A stretch of DNA of 64,000 nt, from positions 157,205,258 to 157,269,257 of the forward strand of contig CM063510.1 in assembly GCA_032207245.1 (NCBI GenBank), given 5' to 3'. Position 1 is the stretch's first letter, and the number at the start of each line of letters is the position of its first letter. The translations under genes and the position numbers were made by a program. The stretch comes from Pardosa pseudoannulata. Taxonomy: Eukaryota; Arthropoda; Arachnida; Araneae; Lycosidae. This document shows, piece after piece, positions 43,001 to 58,000 of the stretch. The notes beneath the pieces are model-generated. The model was not told the DNA's origin. It was given only the letters and a program-made list of their open reading frames with translations, and searched no databases.

Positions 43001-46000
43001 ATATTACAGTTTTGGAAGGATGCAACTTTGACTAATTTAGTATGTTGTGAACTAAAAATATCTAAGAGAAAAGTTTTTTTTTCCAGTAAAACTTCTGGAA
43101 AGAAGCTTCTGCTGTATGAAAGTAATTAAAACTAGTCCTAGAAATAGACACAGAAAAGAAATTGAAAAATTTAATCATGATTTCATTACAAGGTCCGAAT
43201 TTAAAAGAGACCAGTGAGGTTCTTACCAATGCAAACAAAAAGAATTTTGAAAAAAAAAGGACAAGAATTTGCATGTAATTAGTATACACATAATTGCAAA
43301 TAAAATATAGTTTTTTACTTGAAATTTAAGGGACTCATGTTGAGGATATTTCATTATAAATGCTGTTTAAAATTTAAATATGTAGCAATTTTTTGTAACA
43401 AATATTTTTTTAAACAGTGATTTAAATCATAAGAAAAGATTTCCAGGAAAATCTATTTTAGTTGTAAATATATCTTATGTCCATGGATTTCATGGGATAA
43501 GAAAATTACTATATTTCTCTTGCCTGTGGAAAATGTGGGATAAACAGTCAGAGAATTAATGAGTAGTTACTATTAGAAATCCATCAAGATTTACTTTTTA
43601 GTTATCATTAGAATTGAATACTTTTGAAAATTATACACAATATACATTTTAATATACTTTATTTAGAATGTGTATAGTGTTTTCGCAAGTTTTCTAAACA
43701 ATGTCAAACTATGTAAACAGATATTTCTGTATATATTAAAATTTAATGTCTATTTATAAAATATATTGAATAGCTTGTTTATAGGCATTTTTTAAAGAGC
43801 TATTAATGTGATTTCATAAATTACCACTATAATAAAAAAATATCTCAGTAATTACAGTAGTTACTTTTTATCAATTTTAGAACTGCTTTATTTCAAAACA
43901 TTATCATCCCTTTAAAAACTGTAATATTAAAGATATAGAGAATGATAATGCATAAAATAGAGAATTTCATCAGTATTATGCATAAAACTTTTAAGGCATA
44001 CAAAGTACATAGTATGAATAAATAAATAGTCTTTCTTCAATAAAACAAAAATATAACTTACATATATAACTTGTAAGTACATGTGAGAAAATTGCAACTA
44101 TACACAACTGTTATGCATAACATCTGTTATGCTTACATCTACATACAATGTGTTACAAAATAAGTTCACTCACAATTTTAACATTTAAATTTCAACATAA
44201 TACATGGAATAGAAAATTATTTTTAGAGTTGATTTAGCTATGAAAAATAGGTTAAATATCTTTATTGTGCCTAGCAATTTCAAGTTTGAATAGGGTTGAT
44301 TTGTTTTTTAAATTAAATGCAATATGATAATAATTCTATGTAAATTTAGTAATTTCTAAGATTTAATGATATAATACCAATTAAAAATATGTAAACTTTA
44401 TAGTTATGCATTTTAAAATACTAATTTTTTAAAGTCAATTGATTACAATAATTTTAAAAAACATTTTGAAAAATGATTATAAAAGAAATCAATTTCAATA
44501 CATACAAGTTGAAACAAAGATAAATAACTGTTTCCAATATGGTTAAAATTATAAAACATTTCTTCCCACTTGAAACCTTTCTCGAGACAATCTGTCTTGT
44601 TGTAAATATAAACGGAAACCCTTTCTTGGTATGTATCCACACAGCGAAAGAATTTACCAGCAAAAAACTGTAGTCCTAAAATGGCAAATGGTAGCCAGAT
44701 GAATAACACTACCAGAATGACATGGAATATGGCAGGTAAAGTCAGCACCAAAGAATTAGTCACTAACTGAAAAATAAAAGATTTTGTATATTATTTCTTT
44801 TGCTCAAATATTCTTGCTTAGAACATTACACTCAAAATTGAAAGCAAGTCATTTTAGTCATAAAAAGCATTTATTAAAATAAAATTAGTCAGAAAACTAT
44901 AAGGGGAACAAATTAAGATTTCTGGTGTGTTAATTATCTCTGCAGCAATTATGATTTTTGCTGCAAGATCTTCACCCAAGACCACAAGTGTCTCATACGC
45001 TACATTTTTTCACAAATCCCTAGAACAAATAGTTCAGCAGGAGACATTTCATATGTTGTTATCAATGCATTGATGTTGTGCTGTTTTTAAAGGACAACTT
45101 TTTATGCAATAAAACTTCTATAGAACCTACTCAGAGCAAATGTCCTGTTTTTTCTCATTGGAAGTTTACATATGGTCAATATTTGATATGTTTGCAATGT
45201 AAAAAGTTTGGTAGGGGAGTGCCAATGATGAATTGTCTGACAAATCTCAATATATTTTAAAAACTTTCAACACTTTCAAATTTTTTTTTTTTTTTTTTTT
45301 GTTATGTTCTAATGACTGCAATGTATTCAGCATGGACACAATTCTAAGTTTGTAGAAGGTCAAAAACACCCCATTATATATATATATAAATATATAACAT
45401 ATTTTTGTGTATTAGCCGAGAACTTTTTTTTGGCCTTTTAAAGACCTAAATTGAGGGGTTAGCTTATATACAGATTCATTGAGCAGATGTAATACAAGTA
45501 TTTTATGGCAACGTTTTTTGCCGCTATATAACAACAGAAAGTTAACTCTTAATTTGGGTAAATCTGCTACACCGGACATGTATATTTATAATTACTGTAT
45601 AACATAATTATCAGTGGACATTAATTATCTCAAACATAGAAAATGATATATTTTTTTGTTTATTTTACAGAGATCCTAATGTCTATACAGGCATGGGAAA
45701 ATAACAGAAATTAAAATTTAAAAATATTTGAAAAAACATCTTGTTAAATTAATGGTTAACAAAGATGGTAAAAATTTTGAAATGAGAAAACATAAAAATT
45801 GAAAAATAAATTAAAAATGACTCTTATTTGTGTTATATTTGCTCTAAAACAACAGTACTATAATGGTAGCGGATCGACTAAATTTCTAGGAAAAAAACTA
45901 AGTTTCTAAGAAACACAATTCTATGTAGTCCAGAAGCAATCGATAAATTACCAACCATAACATTTTTTTTAGGTTCTTAAATTAAAGCGTATATTACTTA

Positions 46001-49000
46001 AATTTAAGAAGTTATCTTTATATAGGGCTACCAGAATTCAAACTTGTTAGCATGCATCTAAGTAATATTACCATTGGTCGGATGGTGAAGCGCTGCTATT
46101 ATCAAACCGTGCTCCGCAGCAGCGAACTAGATAAGTTAGTGTAATAGAAACTAACTAAGATGCATTAAATTAATTAAAATTTAAAATGTAAATTGATTTT
46201 CCTATCCACTTTTGAAATGTGTTAAGAGATGCAACTGATCTTTTACCTCATTGGTATTTAAATTTGATGGTGTGTCAAAAAGGTTTAAGAAGCAATGGTC
46301 TACTGTTTTAATTTAAAACAAATTGATTGAAAAATATTTCCTCCACTTTACCTGCTTAGCAACATTTTAGGCTTTTTGCCGACATATAAAATGGGCATGT
46401 GTATATGTAATATATGTATATATAATGGGCAAATTTAGCCCATCACAAAAATAAGAGAATCGATAATCTCTTGGGTGCAGTCATATATAAAAGCATAGCC
46501 AAAAGAGAAAATAAAGAATTTTGAAAAGAGAAATGCAGTTTATTATAGCATCATCTCCTGAAGGCTCTGGGATAAAAAGTCAGTATGTGGAAATTTATAG
46601 GTGTGTGAGTCAGCCAAGCAGTGTTTTAATGATTAGTCCTGTCATGATGTGGAGGAAACAAAACATATTATATAAAGAATTATAAAAGAAGTGCTGATTT
46701 ATGCAGCAATTAATTTTGGTGTTTTTGGACTCACTAATTTAATAGGAAGAACAAAAAACAGTCACCAGGTTTTGCCATAAAAGTGTAAAACGGCCCAAAA
46801 AATTATTTTAAAATAGACTTATAATTACATTGATTACTTTTTTAGGTTAAAAATATAATTACATATATATAGATATTTGGGCAATGCCAGATACTTAAGT
46901 TAATTAGGAATATATTAGCACATCCAAGATTGTCTTTCTTTTTGGTCAGTTAATTTCATCTGGAATACACAAAAGAATTTAAATCTTGCCTGTAAGTTTT
47001 TCCATCTTGGAATAAGTCTTAAAGGTCTTAAAGCTCTCAGTGCTTTCAAGCTATGCACAGTTTTATCTGATACATTAACAAAATGTATCAAAAATAACTC
47101 CAATAAAGACATCTAGAAAGAAAATTATAGTTTAATAAGAAAGGAATTAAAAGGTGTCTGTATTAATACCATTATACAGTAAGAATACAGGCCCTGTTAT
47201 ATTTCTGATTGTTACAAGTTATACGTTAAGTAAAACTGACAACTCAAATATATAACTTAATCTAATGAACCACTCTTTTCTGCATAATAGTTCCTTTTAT
47301 TGTATCCCTTGTTCAAATATTTCTGATTCCAGTTTTCTTTCCTTATTCAAATAGTTGTATTCTTGGAATATTTCCTTACAAATTAATGATCATAATTGCT
47401 TAAGAATTTTACAAGTAGAAATAATTTCCACATCCTAAAACTACATATTAAAATAGGACACTACAGAGGATAGGAAACTACATAATACAAAAGGATAGTA
47501 TAGTAGTCAAATCTCTATAAAATCCTTTATCTGTCCTATGTCTGTCTAGCTTTCTGCTAACCCTTGGAAAATTTTATATAGGTTAAATTGATTTGAAGTT
47601 TAAATGCCATGGTGCCAACATAATTTTTTAAGCCTCAATCACATCTTCATACTATAACAAACTGGATTAATTTTGATAAAATTTTGTATTGAAACTCACA
47701 GTATACCTCAGAATAATTTTACATCAAATTTATACCAGACCAAGGTGTTAGAAGAGCTGTAATGCTTTTTTTTAAACCCTTTTTGTTTTATATCAGATTT
47801 TATGACTGCAAAATAAAATGCTATTTTTAAAATTTTTTAAAATTTTATTTTTTGAATTAAGTAGTTTGATTAGCTTTGTCTATGAATATCAGCTTTAGCA
47901 GCATGCATCACATATCTCAGTCTAAATAGAAACATCCTACAATAGATGCACTTATACTTAAATGGGTTAAAGTGGTCTTTTTAAAATGGTACTTAAAACA
48001 TTTTTACATAGCTTTCTTAAAAATAGGGGTTACAGGTAATTTATTAAATATGAGAACTGCTTATAAACATGTAACAATTGAAAATATTTTTCAAAAATTA
48101 GATGAGTCAAGTAGCCCATATTTTTAATTACCAAGATATTATGATGAGGCCGACAGAGCGTCTAGGCCAGCCCCACGTATAAGTAGAGTACTCGTAAGAA
48201 AATACAAAATTGAAAAAAAATAATTCCTCCTGCTGAATTTTGTTTATTTTGAATATAAATAAAGGTATAAATTGGAAATAAAAATGCTATTTAAGCTATT
48301 ATGCCAATGGGACTACACTCGGTTGAAGATATGCCAAACATTGTGTCTTGGTGAAAAAACTGATGCAGAAGAAATTAAGCTCCACACTCCTTCTTCCTTG
48401 CTCTCTCTCTCTCTGAGCGGGCCTGCATATCTCTCAAAAAAGTTTGTTGAGCAGTGTTGCCTTGGCCGAAGAGGGCTACTCCATGGTTAGTAACCCCTCT
48501 TGACCAATTGGGTCGAAGGAGGGTCACTCACTTTGCTTTCACCTCTAGGTCAGTTTCTCGCTGGCGTTGTTGAACTGTAACTCTTTGTTACATAAGGCAA
48601 TGTAACTCAGATGGAGTCATTGTGTCAAAGAAGGCTCTCACTCTGAACTCAAGATCAAGAAAAATACTTAGAAAAATCTTTTATTTTTGTGTTAATGATG
48701 GAGAACTGATGAACACATGTTACATAGACCTGAGACAAATATACATCTGTATGAACTCTGAAAAGCCCATCCCAGGGAGAAAAAAAAGTTACATGGATGA
48801 CTTCTCATGAGAAAAAGTTTTTGCTAAGTATTTATTTTAAGGCATGTGAAAACATTATTGATGAAACTGCAAATCACAGCATTAAAATTGTAAAGATCTG
48901 CAATTTTTCCTGGGAGAATGAACAGCTAAGTTAAAGAGAAAGAAAGGATTATTCAAAGCAAATTTTAATTCAATCTATAATTTTGACAAGTGTGGAAAGA

Positions 49001-52000
49001 ATGCCAGTATCAATGATACTTATTTTGAGTGGCTGGGAAACTTAAGATTAAAAAAACTAGAATGTGCACAGATCAAATTTTGAACTTTAAGAACAATAAT
49101 TTTTGATATATTACACATATACATATATACATTTTATGCCACTGATTCAACTATGGATGCTGCCAGTCAGTTGCATTATTGACAAATGCTCAACTTGTGC
49201 TCATCTAAAATTACCTGAAAATTAAGAACTATTCCAATTTGTTTTGCTAGGACTATACTCAGCAAAGTCTTAGTTCCTGTAATATTTTGACATTATTTCA
49301 TTTCAACATCAAAAGAAGGGAATTATAAATCAAGATCATTAACACTTGATTTTTATGTGTCAAAATTTTAAAAATAAGATGGCATTTTGACACATTCTTA
49401 TAATGTAACATTTGCCAGCAAAATGATAAGAACTTAACTGTATAGAGTGAGACAGACACACTTTTCCAGGCAAATTTGTAAATTTAGCATGCTTGTGGTT
49501 TGTTAACAGTTGTTAGTTGTTCATGCAGAAGATAACATGAGATACCATATGCACAAATGAGTAAAATATTCAAGATACAGCTTTTTCATTAGAAAATGGA
49601 AACAATTGCCCTCTTAGATTTAGGCTCATTTCTATGGAACTATATGGAATTAAAATTAGAGAAAATACTTTAATTTAGGCTGCATTTTCAATTTATTATA
49701 TATATACATTTATAACTATTGAATCCAAGAGTCTAATTAATAATACATTACCAAAACAAGGATAAAATCAAATCTCATCCAAGAATCAGCAAAATATTTA
49801 TTTACACTAATAGCAATCCATCTCAAAGGAACTTCAAATGCAAATAAAAGAGTAAAAGCAAGATTGAAAGATCTGACAATTTTTTCCTCAGTAGGATGAT
49901 TATGCAAATCAATATCATCAAATGCCTGAAAACAAAGTGTAAAGGATATACTACAATCATTATATGCATAAAAGTATAAAACCAATTGTTATGTTTCTTA
50001 CATTACTTTTATATTACACATTAAATTTGGTCATCTGTTGCAATTCTGCACTAATAACTAAAGATTATGACAAATCTTGCAATATTAATTTTGTATTAAC
50101 TTGGACTGAAATTAAAATTTTTTGAACTGAAATCATTTTTTTCTGACCTGGTACTTAGGATTTATTAACTGAAATTTAATCTTAGAGAACAATATAATTA
50201 ACTTCTTTCCAAATTATATATTATTAAATCAGTAATTTTACATCTTCATCAAGAGCACTATTTTAAATAAAACTATACTTTAAAAATGCATCAAAAAGAT
50301 ACAAAAATTTTGTAATATTGGGGATTTTCAATACTTTACATATTTAATTTTAAAATAACAAAATCCTTCTGAATAAATTTGTAATTTTAGAATTTGTATA
50401 AAAGAAGTCAAATTCAGAAAAAAAAAACTTTACATAAAACATCAAAAATACTATTTGTTTATTCATATTGTTTGGTCAAAACAAATTAATACATACAATT
50501 TTCTATGTTTAAATTAGAAAGATGTAAAACATTTTTAAATTTAAATATCAATAATTTATGAATTATTCTGATACATTCATGATAACTATTCTTTATTCTG
50601 ATAATTATAAATCCTCAATTTTTCAAACATAATTTACAAAGAAAATGTCATTTAAATACAAGACTAAAATAGTAAAATTTAAAAAAATCTTAGAAAATAA
50701 ACAAAATTTTATTTTGCTGAGTTTTCTGACAATCCTTTCAAAACTAATAATAAAATATAAGAAAAACCTTTCCACTACCTTTAAAACAAATCTTCAATAA
50801 CTTTATGAGCACATATATACGAATATATACACATATATGCTATGAAACAATTATTCCTTTGCCATAGTTGTAGTCACATACCCCATATACATAAAGCATT
50901 TACCAAACTGCAATAAATTACTTCTCTAACAAAATTTCATTTACTTTGGGTGGTTTTCTGATAATAATCAAATTTGAGTTATTTTTTATGTTTGTATAAT
51001 ACTTACCATTACAATACAGCTAGAAGCAACAAACACAAAAATGATATCTTCAAATTTAGAACTTTTCAGAAACTTCTTGATAGGTGATAGAGTTTGGCTA
51101 TTGATAAAAAAAATATGAATAAAATAAGATGAAACCATATGTGTAAATTAATGTGAGGACATGTTTTTTCTATTGCATTTAAATTTTGACCAGGATGGTT
51201 GTACTAAGGATTTTACAGAAAAAATTCATAGAAATTCGAATTTTCTTTTTCAACTACATCTTAATAATTGTTTGGCTGAAAAGCCATAAGAGTGAACTCT
51301 CAACCTATATTGGAAATTAATTTACTTCCAAATACACACGTACAAACACTTTATATAAATATATGCATATATAAGTTATACATTATATGCACAATGTATT
51401 ATAAATATTGCTCCCCCCCCAACACACCCATATATGTAACATATCAAAAATTATTGCCTCTAAAGTGTCAAAAACTTCTCCCAATTTATGTTCTGCTTTT
51501 CTGATTCTTAACTTTCCCAGCCACTCAAATTAAAATTAAGAACACAAGTCATTGAGATTGCATTCCTCCCCACAAATTAACAACTTATGTGTTGCCCTTT
51601 CTTTCCCTTTTCTAACCCAGCTGTTATTTCTCCCAGGAAAAGCTGCAGATCATTGCTATCTTTATGCTGTTGTATGAAACTATTTTGCCGTAAATGTTTT
51701 AACAAGCCACAAAAGAAATACTATTTAAGTATCACTCTCATATGAAATTATTCATGGGAAGTCCCCTTTTCCAAGACAGTATTTTCACAAGTCATCAATC
51801 AGATGCACATTTGTCTCATGCCTGTGTAAGATGTATTGGTCAGTTCTCTGGCTTGATGAAAATAAAATATGTTTATTAAGTGCTTTATCTGATCTTAAAA
51901 TATGAGCAGGTTGCCTTCCACAACAAGATTGCAATAGAGTTGTGTTAACAAATAAGAACTGGAAAATAGAAAATAAGGATAATACCTCTCATGTGATCAG

Positions 52001-55000
52001 TGAATAATAATTTTTACTGGTTACAAACATTTGTATATCACCAGGCTCAGAGCCTCTGAAGAAAAATAAGAAAGACACCCATTCCAGACATTAAAGTTTT
52101 ATTTGAATATCGTGTCACATTAGCTATTTTGTTTTCAACAAGAGATTCAGTCCAACAGAAGGTTTACCTGTTCCCCCCAGAAGGTCCACAAGATTTACCT
52201 GTTCTGTTTTGGAACTTGGTGTGCTTTATCCTTTAATTGTGTATTTTTACCCCCATATTCTAATGCTTCACAAAGAGTTTGTTCTCTTCTTATTAATTTA
52301 TGCTTTAATTTTTAACTTTGAAATTCCAAACCTGACACACACACATGTATAATGCCTCTAGATATAGTGTTATTTTTGATTGCAATTTGTGTTATATATG
52401 TGTGTGTGTGTGTACGTGTATTAAATGGCAAAGTTGGAATATATATGTCACTAAAAAATATAAAACTAAAGTATTTGGATTAAAATGCACATTTTTTTTC
52501 AAATTTAGAATACATCACAATTTAAAATATACTACTAAAAGAATAAATGAAAATGATTTGTAAATCTTGTTTAGGAAATGCTGTCTATTTATTACATCTA
52601 TTTAAAAGTAAACATTATAAATTTAATGCATAAAAAGGCAAACTATATGCATAAAGCATAAAAAATACTGTTATACTACAGAAAATCTCATAACAAAATT
52701 TTCTATTTTATAAAACTATTTGAAAAAATAGTTGAGACCTTGCAGCAGTTGAATTATTTTCTCCTGTTAGATTTTCTTCAGTATTCATAACTGAACTCTC
52801 CTCATTTAATTTGAGTGTTGTCTATAAAATATACATAATGTAATAAGTTCCATAATATGCAGGAATTATTAACATAAAATTTAAAAAGATTAAAATAGCT
52901 TACTCAAAGAAAGCTGTTTACACTTATAAAAAGGAAACATTCAACAAAATAATTATCCCATCCTAAAAATTGTTGAGTTTTAAATACATAAGCACAAAAA
53001 ATGCAGAGAAAATTATATAGCTAAATATAGGTTCATTTACAAATTTAATTTATTTCATTTCATATGTATATCACCTATCAATTCCACTCATTTATGAGGC
53101 CAATTAGTATAATTTTCTGCTTAAATTTTAATGAAAGAAAAATGGTACTTGTGAAATATGTCAAAAACAGAACTAATATTATTTCTTTAACAAAAGTTTA
53201 AATGAATTATATTTAAAATCAGTTGTAAAATGTTTATGAAAAGAAGATTTAATATATAAAAATATTAAAATAGTATAATTTATTATTTTGGACTATGGGA
53301 CTATTTATTTTGAATTTTGACATAGTTATATCATATGTATTTAAATTCCAAACTTTTTTTTACAGTATACAGTAATTGTTTTTTCAATTGACACAGGGAT
53401 CATTTTTTATTGCTAATTATATTATGTTTAAACATACATGTTCATTTACTCTTGGAAAAAACACTGGGTTGTGTGCTATTATACCGGGACATATAGTAGC
53501 CCTATTCTAGATAGATAAGTTTTATGATGTTAATAAATGTCAAAACTGAAAACTCTGTGAGATCAATAGTGTCAGTCAGTTTGAGATTGAATTTACAAGG
53601 TCTATATACAGAGTGTCAACATAGATAACAAATTGATCCACTGGCTTTAACTGTGGGATCTTTATAATGTTAAAGTTCCCTTTAATATTTAGTTTATGGG
53701 ATTCAATATCTAAAAGTATGAAACAAAGATCTAGACATATGAAACTACTCCACTGATATAACTTATAACATAAGATAAAATATTTAGCTTTAAGTAAAAA
53801 ACCAATCATCAGCCAGAAGAGTTTTGAATTATATATTTAAAATTTTCCAAGGTAGCACAAGAATATCAGCCAATATCAAAATTATAATATTGGTCTACAT
53901 CAAATGGACCCCTTGAATATCATTTTTTGATATTTATTAATGTTGGTTGTCAATATTCACAGGTATCTCTGAATATTATTTTTGATATTTAGCAATGTTT
54001 ATCAATATTTCCCTTATATCCTTGAATATCAGTTTATGATATTCAGCCATATCACCATATGATAATTTTGTCAAGTTAATTAATTAATTCATTCTCTCTC
54101 TCTTTATTCATTTATTTATTTTTTTTAAGTAAGGCTTTTTTTATTTGTTTACAAGCTTTACATTTAAAATTTGTATTATTGGGCATTTTCCCCCAGAACG
54201 AAAATCTAAGGTAGTTAAGTGCTACTTTACTTGTCTTGCAACTTTCTGAAGCATTGCAATAATTACAATTAGTAATAGTACATGTTGTGGTGCCTCATAC
54301 AGAAAGGGCAGAATTGATTCACTTCCATTCACATTCAGCTAATGTAGTATTGTGTGTTGAACTGAATGTTGTGAGACATTATTTGATGTCAGAAAATATT
54401 TATTTTTAAAAATATTGGTAGATATTGCTGAATATTATTAAAATATTTTTATGAGATTAACAACTTTAAAAAAACGTTAAAACAAGTAAGTTTTGTAAAA
54501 ACTTGCTAATTTATTAAATTTTGTTTTTTAGATTAATATTATTGATAACAATGCAAACAACTCCTTTGCTTTCTTTTAAACAATTTCAAATTTTAATTTT
54601 ACATTATATTAGTCATTATCAGTAGAAGTTCAAAATTTTATGCTTGACATTCAACAACATTATAAGTATCGACCGATATTTGCACGATATAGACTGATAT
54701 ATTTGTCCTACCTGGATCTCTATCAGTAGAGATAAAGAGTTAAAATTTCTATAATGCGCTGTAATACTTTTTCTAATTTGTTAATTTGGTCAAAGTTGTC
54801 TTACATTTCTCCTTTTTGGTTGGTCTAAAGAAGATGCATCAAATGCACTCAGAAGCACAGCAGTGAAAACATTCAAAATGACCATGTATCCAATTATAAA
54901 ATAAGGAATAATAATGAGACATAAAAGTGGAAGTTTTGTGCTAGCCATGCACTCGCTCAATGGCCGGTACCATTCACCAGCAAATATTTGAAATACAGTA

Positions 55001-58000
55001 AACATAGATCCACCAAAAGAGTTGAAAGACCACCTAAAATTAGAAGACACAGAACCATACAATCATAATCATTGTTAGAATAAATATACAGAAATATAAT
55101 TAATGGAAATAGTGATGTAGCTAGAAATTTTGGGGAAAAATCTATTACAAATACTCACAAAGTACATACATACACACATACATATATCTGAAACACCTAT
55201 AATTTTGCATGAATACATAAATACATCATAAAACAGATCAGCAATGCTGAATCCCATTGTAATTGCAATTTATCTTGTAAAAAATATTTGCAATCACATT
55301 ACTTCTTTTAATTTACATTAAGTTTTTACTAGATTTAAATTTGCCTGTTAAATACCAGAGCATATTTTATTTACCTAATGAATTTAAACTAATTTTATGA
55401 ATAACTAGGAAAATAAAATATATTGAGAAAGTAATTATGAGACATCCTTTTATTTTTCTTTAATAAAGTTACATACCTTGTATGACAACAAAATTTGAAA
55501 AGAGTGTTGCATAATCAGTAATTTATAAACTACCATTTTCGAGTAGCAAATTAATTCTTCTAGCTTTTAAGTCCAGGTTAATACTTTTGTGTACATTTAT
55601 AGCCATACCTATATGCACCAAAAGTAATGTTATATTTGTCAACCTCTTGTGAAATGCTTTACCTTTTTTTTATGGTTGAAAATGATCCTTTAACACTTGC
55701 AAGGGAAATTAATGATGTATGCAAATTTTAATCAGTTTTAAGAAAATCTTGTAATGCCTGTATTGAAAATATTTTGGGGAGGGCCTTGTTTTACATGTTT
55801 GCCATTATTTAATTGACAATTTTAACAAACTAAAAATAACAAAGAATTTATTGACTCAGGTATACTGAAATCAACTACTATATTGAACATTACCATTTGT
55901 GCAAAGATAATCTTTTGCACAAAGATAGAATTTTTTTTATGAAAAAAGTGAGTATGTGTGTGTGTGTGGGGGGGGGGCAGGTCAGGAGAGAAACTTTCTT
56001 TCTGATGTGAAGATAAGAGTGAATGAAGAAAATTTACTAATGAATGATACATATTTCTTTCACTAATTTAAGGCAAGTGATCTTCAATTTTTCTTCCCTT
56101 ATAACCAATTTGTGGTTCATAGTATTTTTTTTCATAAATAACCCATCATCTACTTCTTTTAGTATTTATTTTATTTTTTAGCATACTGTTGTCTCATCTT
56201 ATGACTGAGACAGCAGTTGTCATATTTCATTTCATCAATATATGAAGGTGCTATTTGAATGACTCCTTATCTTTCAATCTACTTGTACCATTCATTTCAT
56301 TATTTCTCAAAAAATTCAGTGACCATTGTATCTGGATAAGAAATAAATTCAATAAAACTAAAATACTAGTTACCTATGGGCTTCAATACCAGGTTTCAAA
56401 AGATGACCAATAAGTCTGTTTCCAATAACAGCAAATGTAAAAATGATAATAACCATTACAATTAATAATCGAAGGACATACTGAACAGAACTGAGAACGA
56501 TACTTATCACTCTACTAAGAGCAGGCCACTCTTGTTGGACTTTCACAAGTTCTAACTGCAAAAGGGAAAAAATTGCAATTGTAACATAATACCAAAATTG
56601 ATTTTTTTGTTGTTGTTTATATATTTTCATCAATTCGATAAGAAGTTTTAATTTACTAGAATTAAATTCAACTTTGTGATATTGGTACAATGTGAAAAGT
56701 GAAGGCTTTCATTATAAGCCTATAATGCTCAAACTGCTAATCACAGTAGCTCAGCTGGCACCAATCTTGTAACTAGACCATCATGAGTTTGAGATTCAAG
56801 CTGGTCAAAGATCCATCATGTTCATTAATAGTGGCTGGGGCACTCTAATGGGGTTTGTGTCTTCAATATTACCTAAGTTAAAAAAATGCTAAGTTCAAAT
56901 GATGTGGTAGGTCACACCTGGGAGTCTTCTGCTTGGTTCTTTTAAATTATGAGAACACAGTAGAAGCAATATTACTTCTGTCTATATAGCGTTAAGCTAC
57001 ATGTGATCCTCATGTGGTGCTAAAGGAGTACCCAGATTTGCAGCCATGTTTAGCTTAAAGACATCTGTCTATATGGTCAGCTGCATTGGAAAAAAAGTTC
57101 AAACTAAAAATATTGAATGCTCTGATTTTAGATTTTAACATGCACAAATTAAGCATCTGACACAAGATCAGAATACATACAAAAAATATACTGAGATTAA
57201 AGATAAAGTAATATGTTTCTAGTTAAAAAAGTAAAATGCAAAAATATACAAAAGCTATTTATCATACTATTTTTTTTTGTTAATAAATAATTGGTTTTCA
57301 TGCCTGAGAAAAAAAAATTGGTTAGTTTCAGTCATTTAATTAGTTTCAATAGAAATATGTATTTATGGAGAGTTACTATGTCCAGTTTTAGGATATGAAC
57401 AAGCTATTATTAATTGTATTATAAGGCAGTTGATTCCAATATTTAATGTGATACTTTGTAATAAAAGATTATTAAATACAGTAGAATCTCAAATATCCAA
57501 GCTAACTGGAACCACTTTTACCTAGATATTGGAATCTTGGTTAGTAAAAACTATGTATTTTTAAAATTTGATTTAGTATTTTTTTTTTTTTTTTTTTTTA
57601 CTAAACATATTGTTAAATAATGAAAGATGTCTTTTCAAAAATAACACAAACTCCGAAGAAAATATTTTATTATTTATGTTTAATATACATTAATTTGTTA
57701 AATGTACATTATTACTTTAAAAAGTCAGTTATTGTTCATTGTAAAAGTCTAAAATTACCATTAGTGCCTGCCAAACCATGCAATTTTTGAGCAACATAAG
57801 ATCTATCAGTGTAACTTCATTTCTTTGCTCATAATATCATAGGGCAGTTGTTAGGGCTTGAATACCTTCATCATGACTTATAGATCTTGTCCTGGTCCTC
57901 ATTGACAGCATCATTAATATCCAATGAGGAATCAACAGCTTGTATAATTTTGTCATCATGAAGGATTTGAAAACTTGGATGTTGGTTCTCTATCTGTTGG

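Noticed and set aside
43062..43289. 75-aa hydrophobic minus-strand frame as an extra channel exon
   Set aside because: Flanking exons already join in phase and align without a gap; this lies inside an intron and matches no channel segment.
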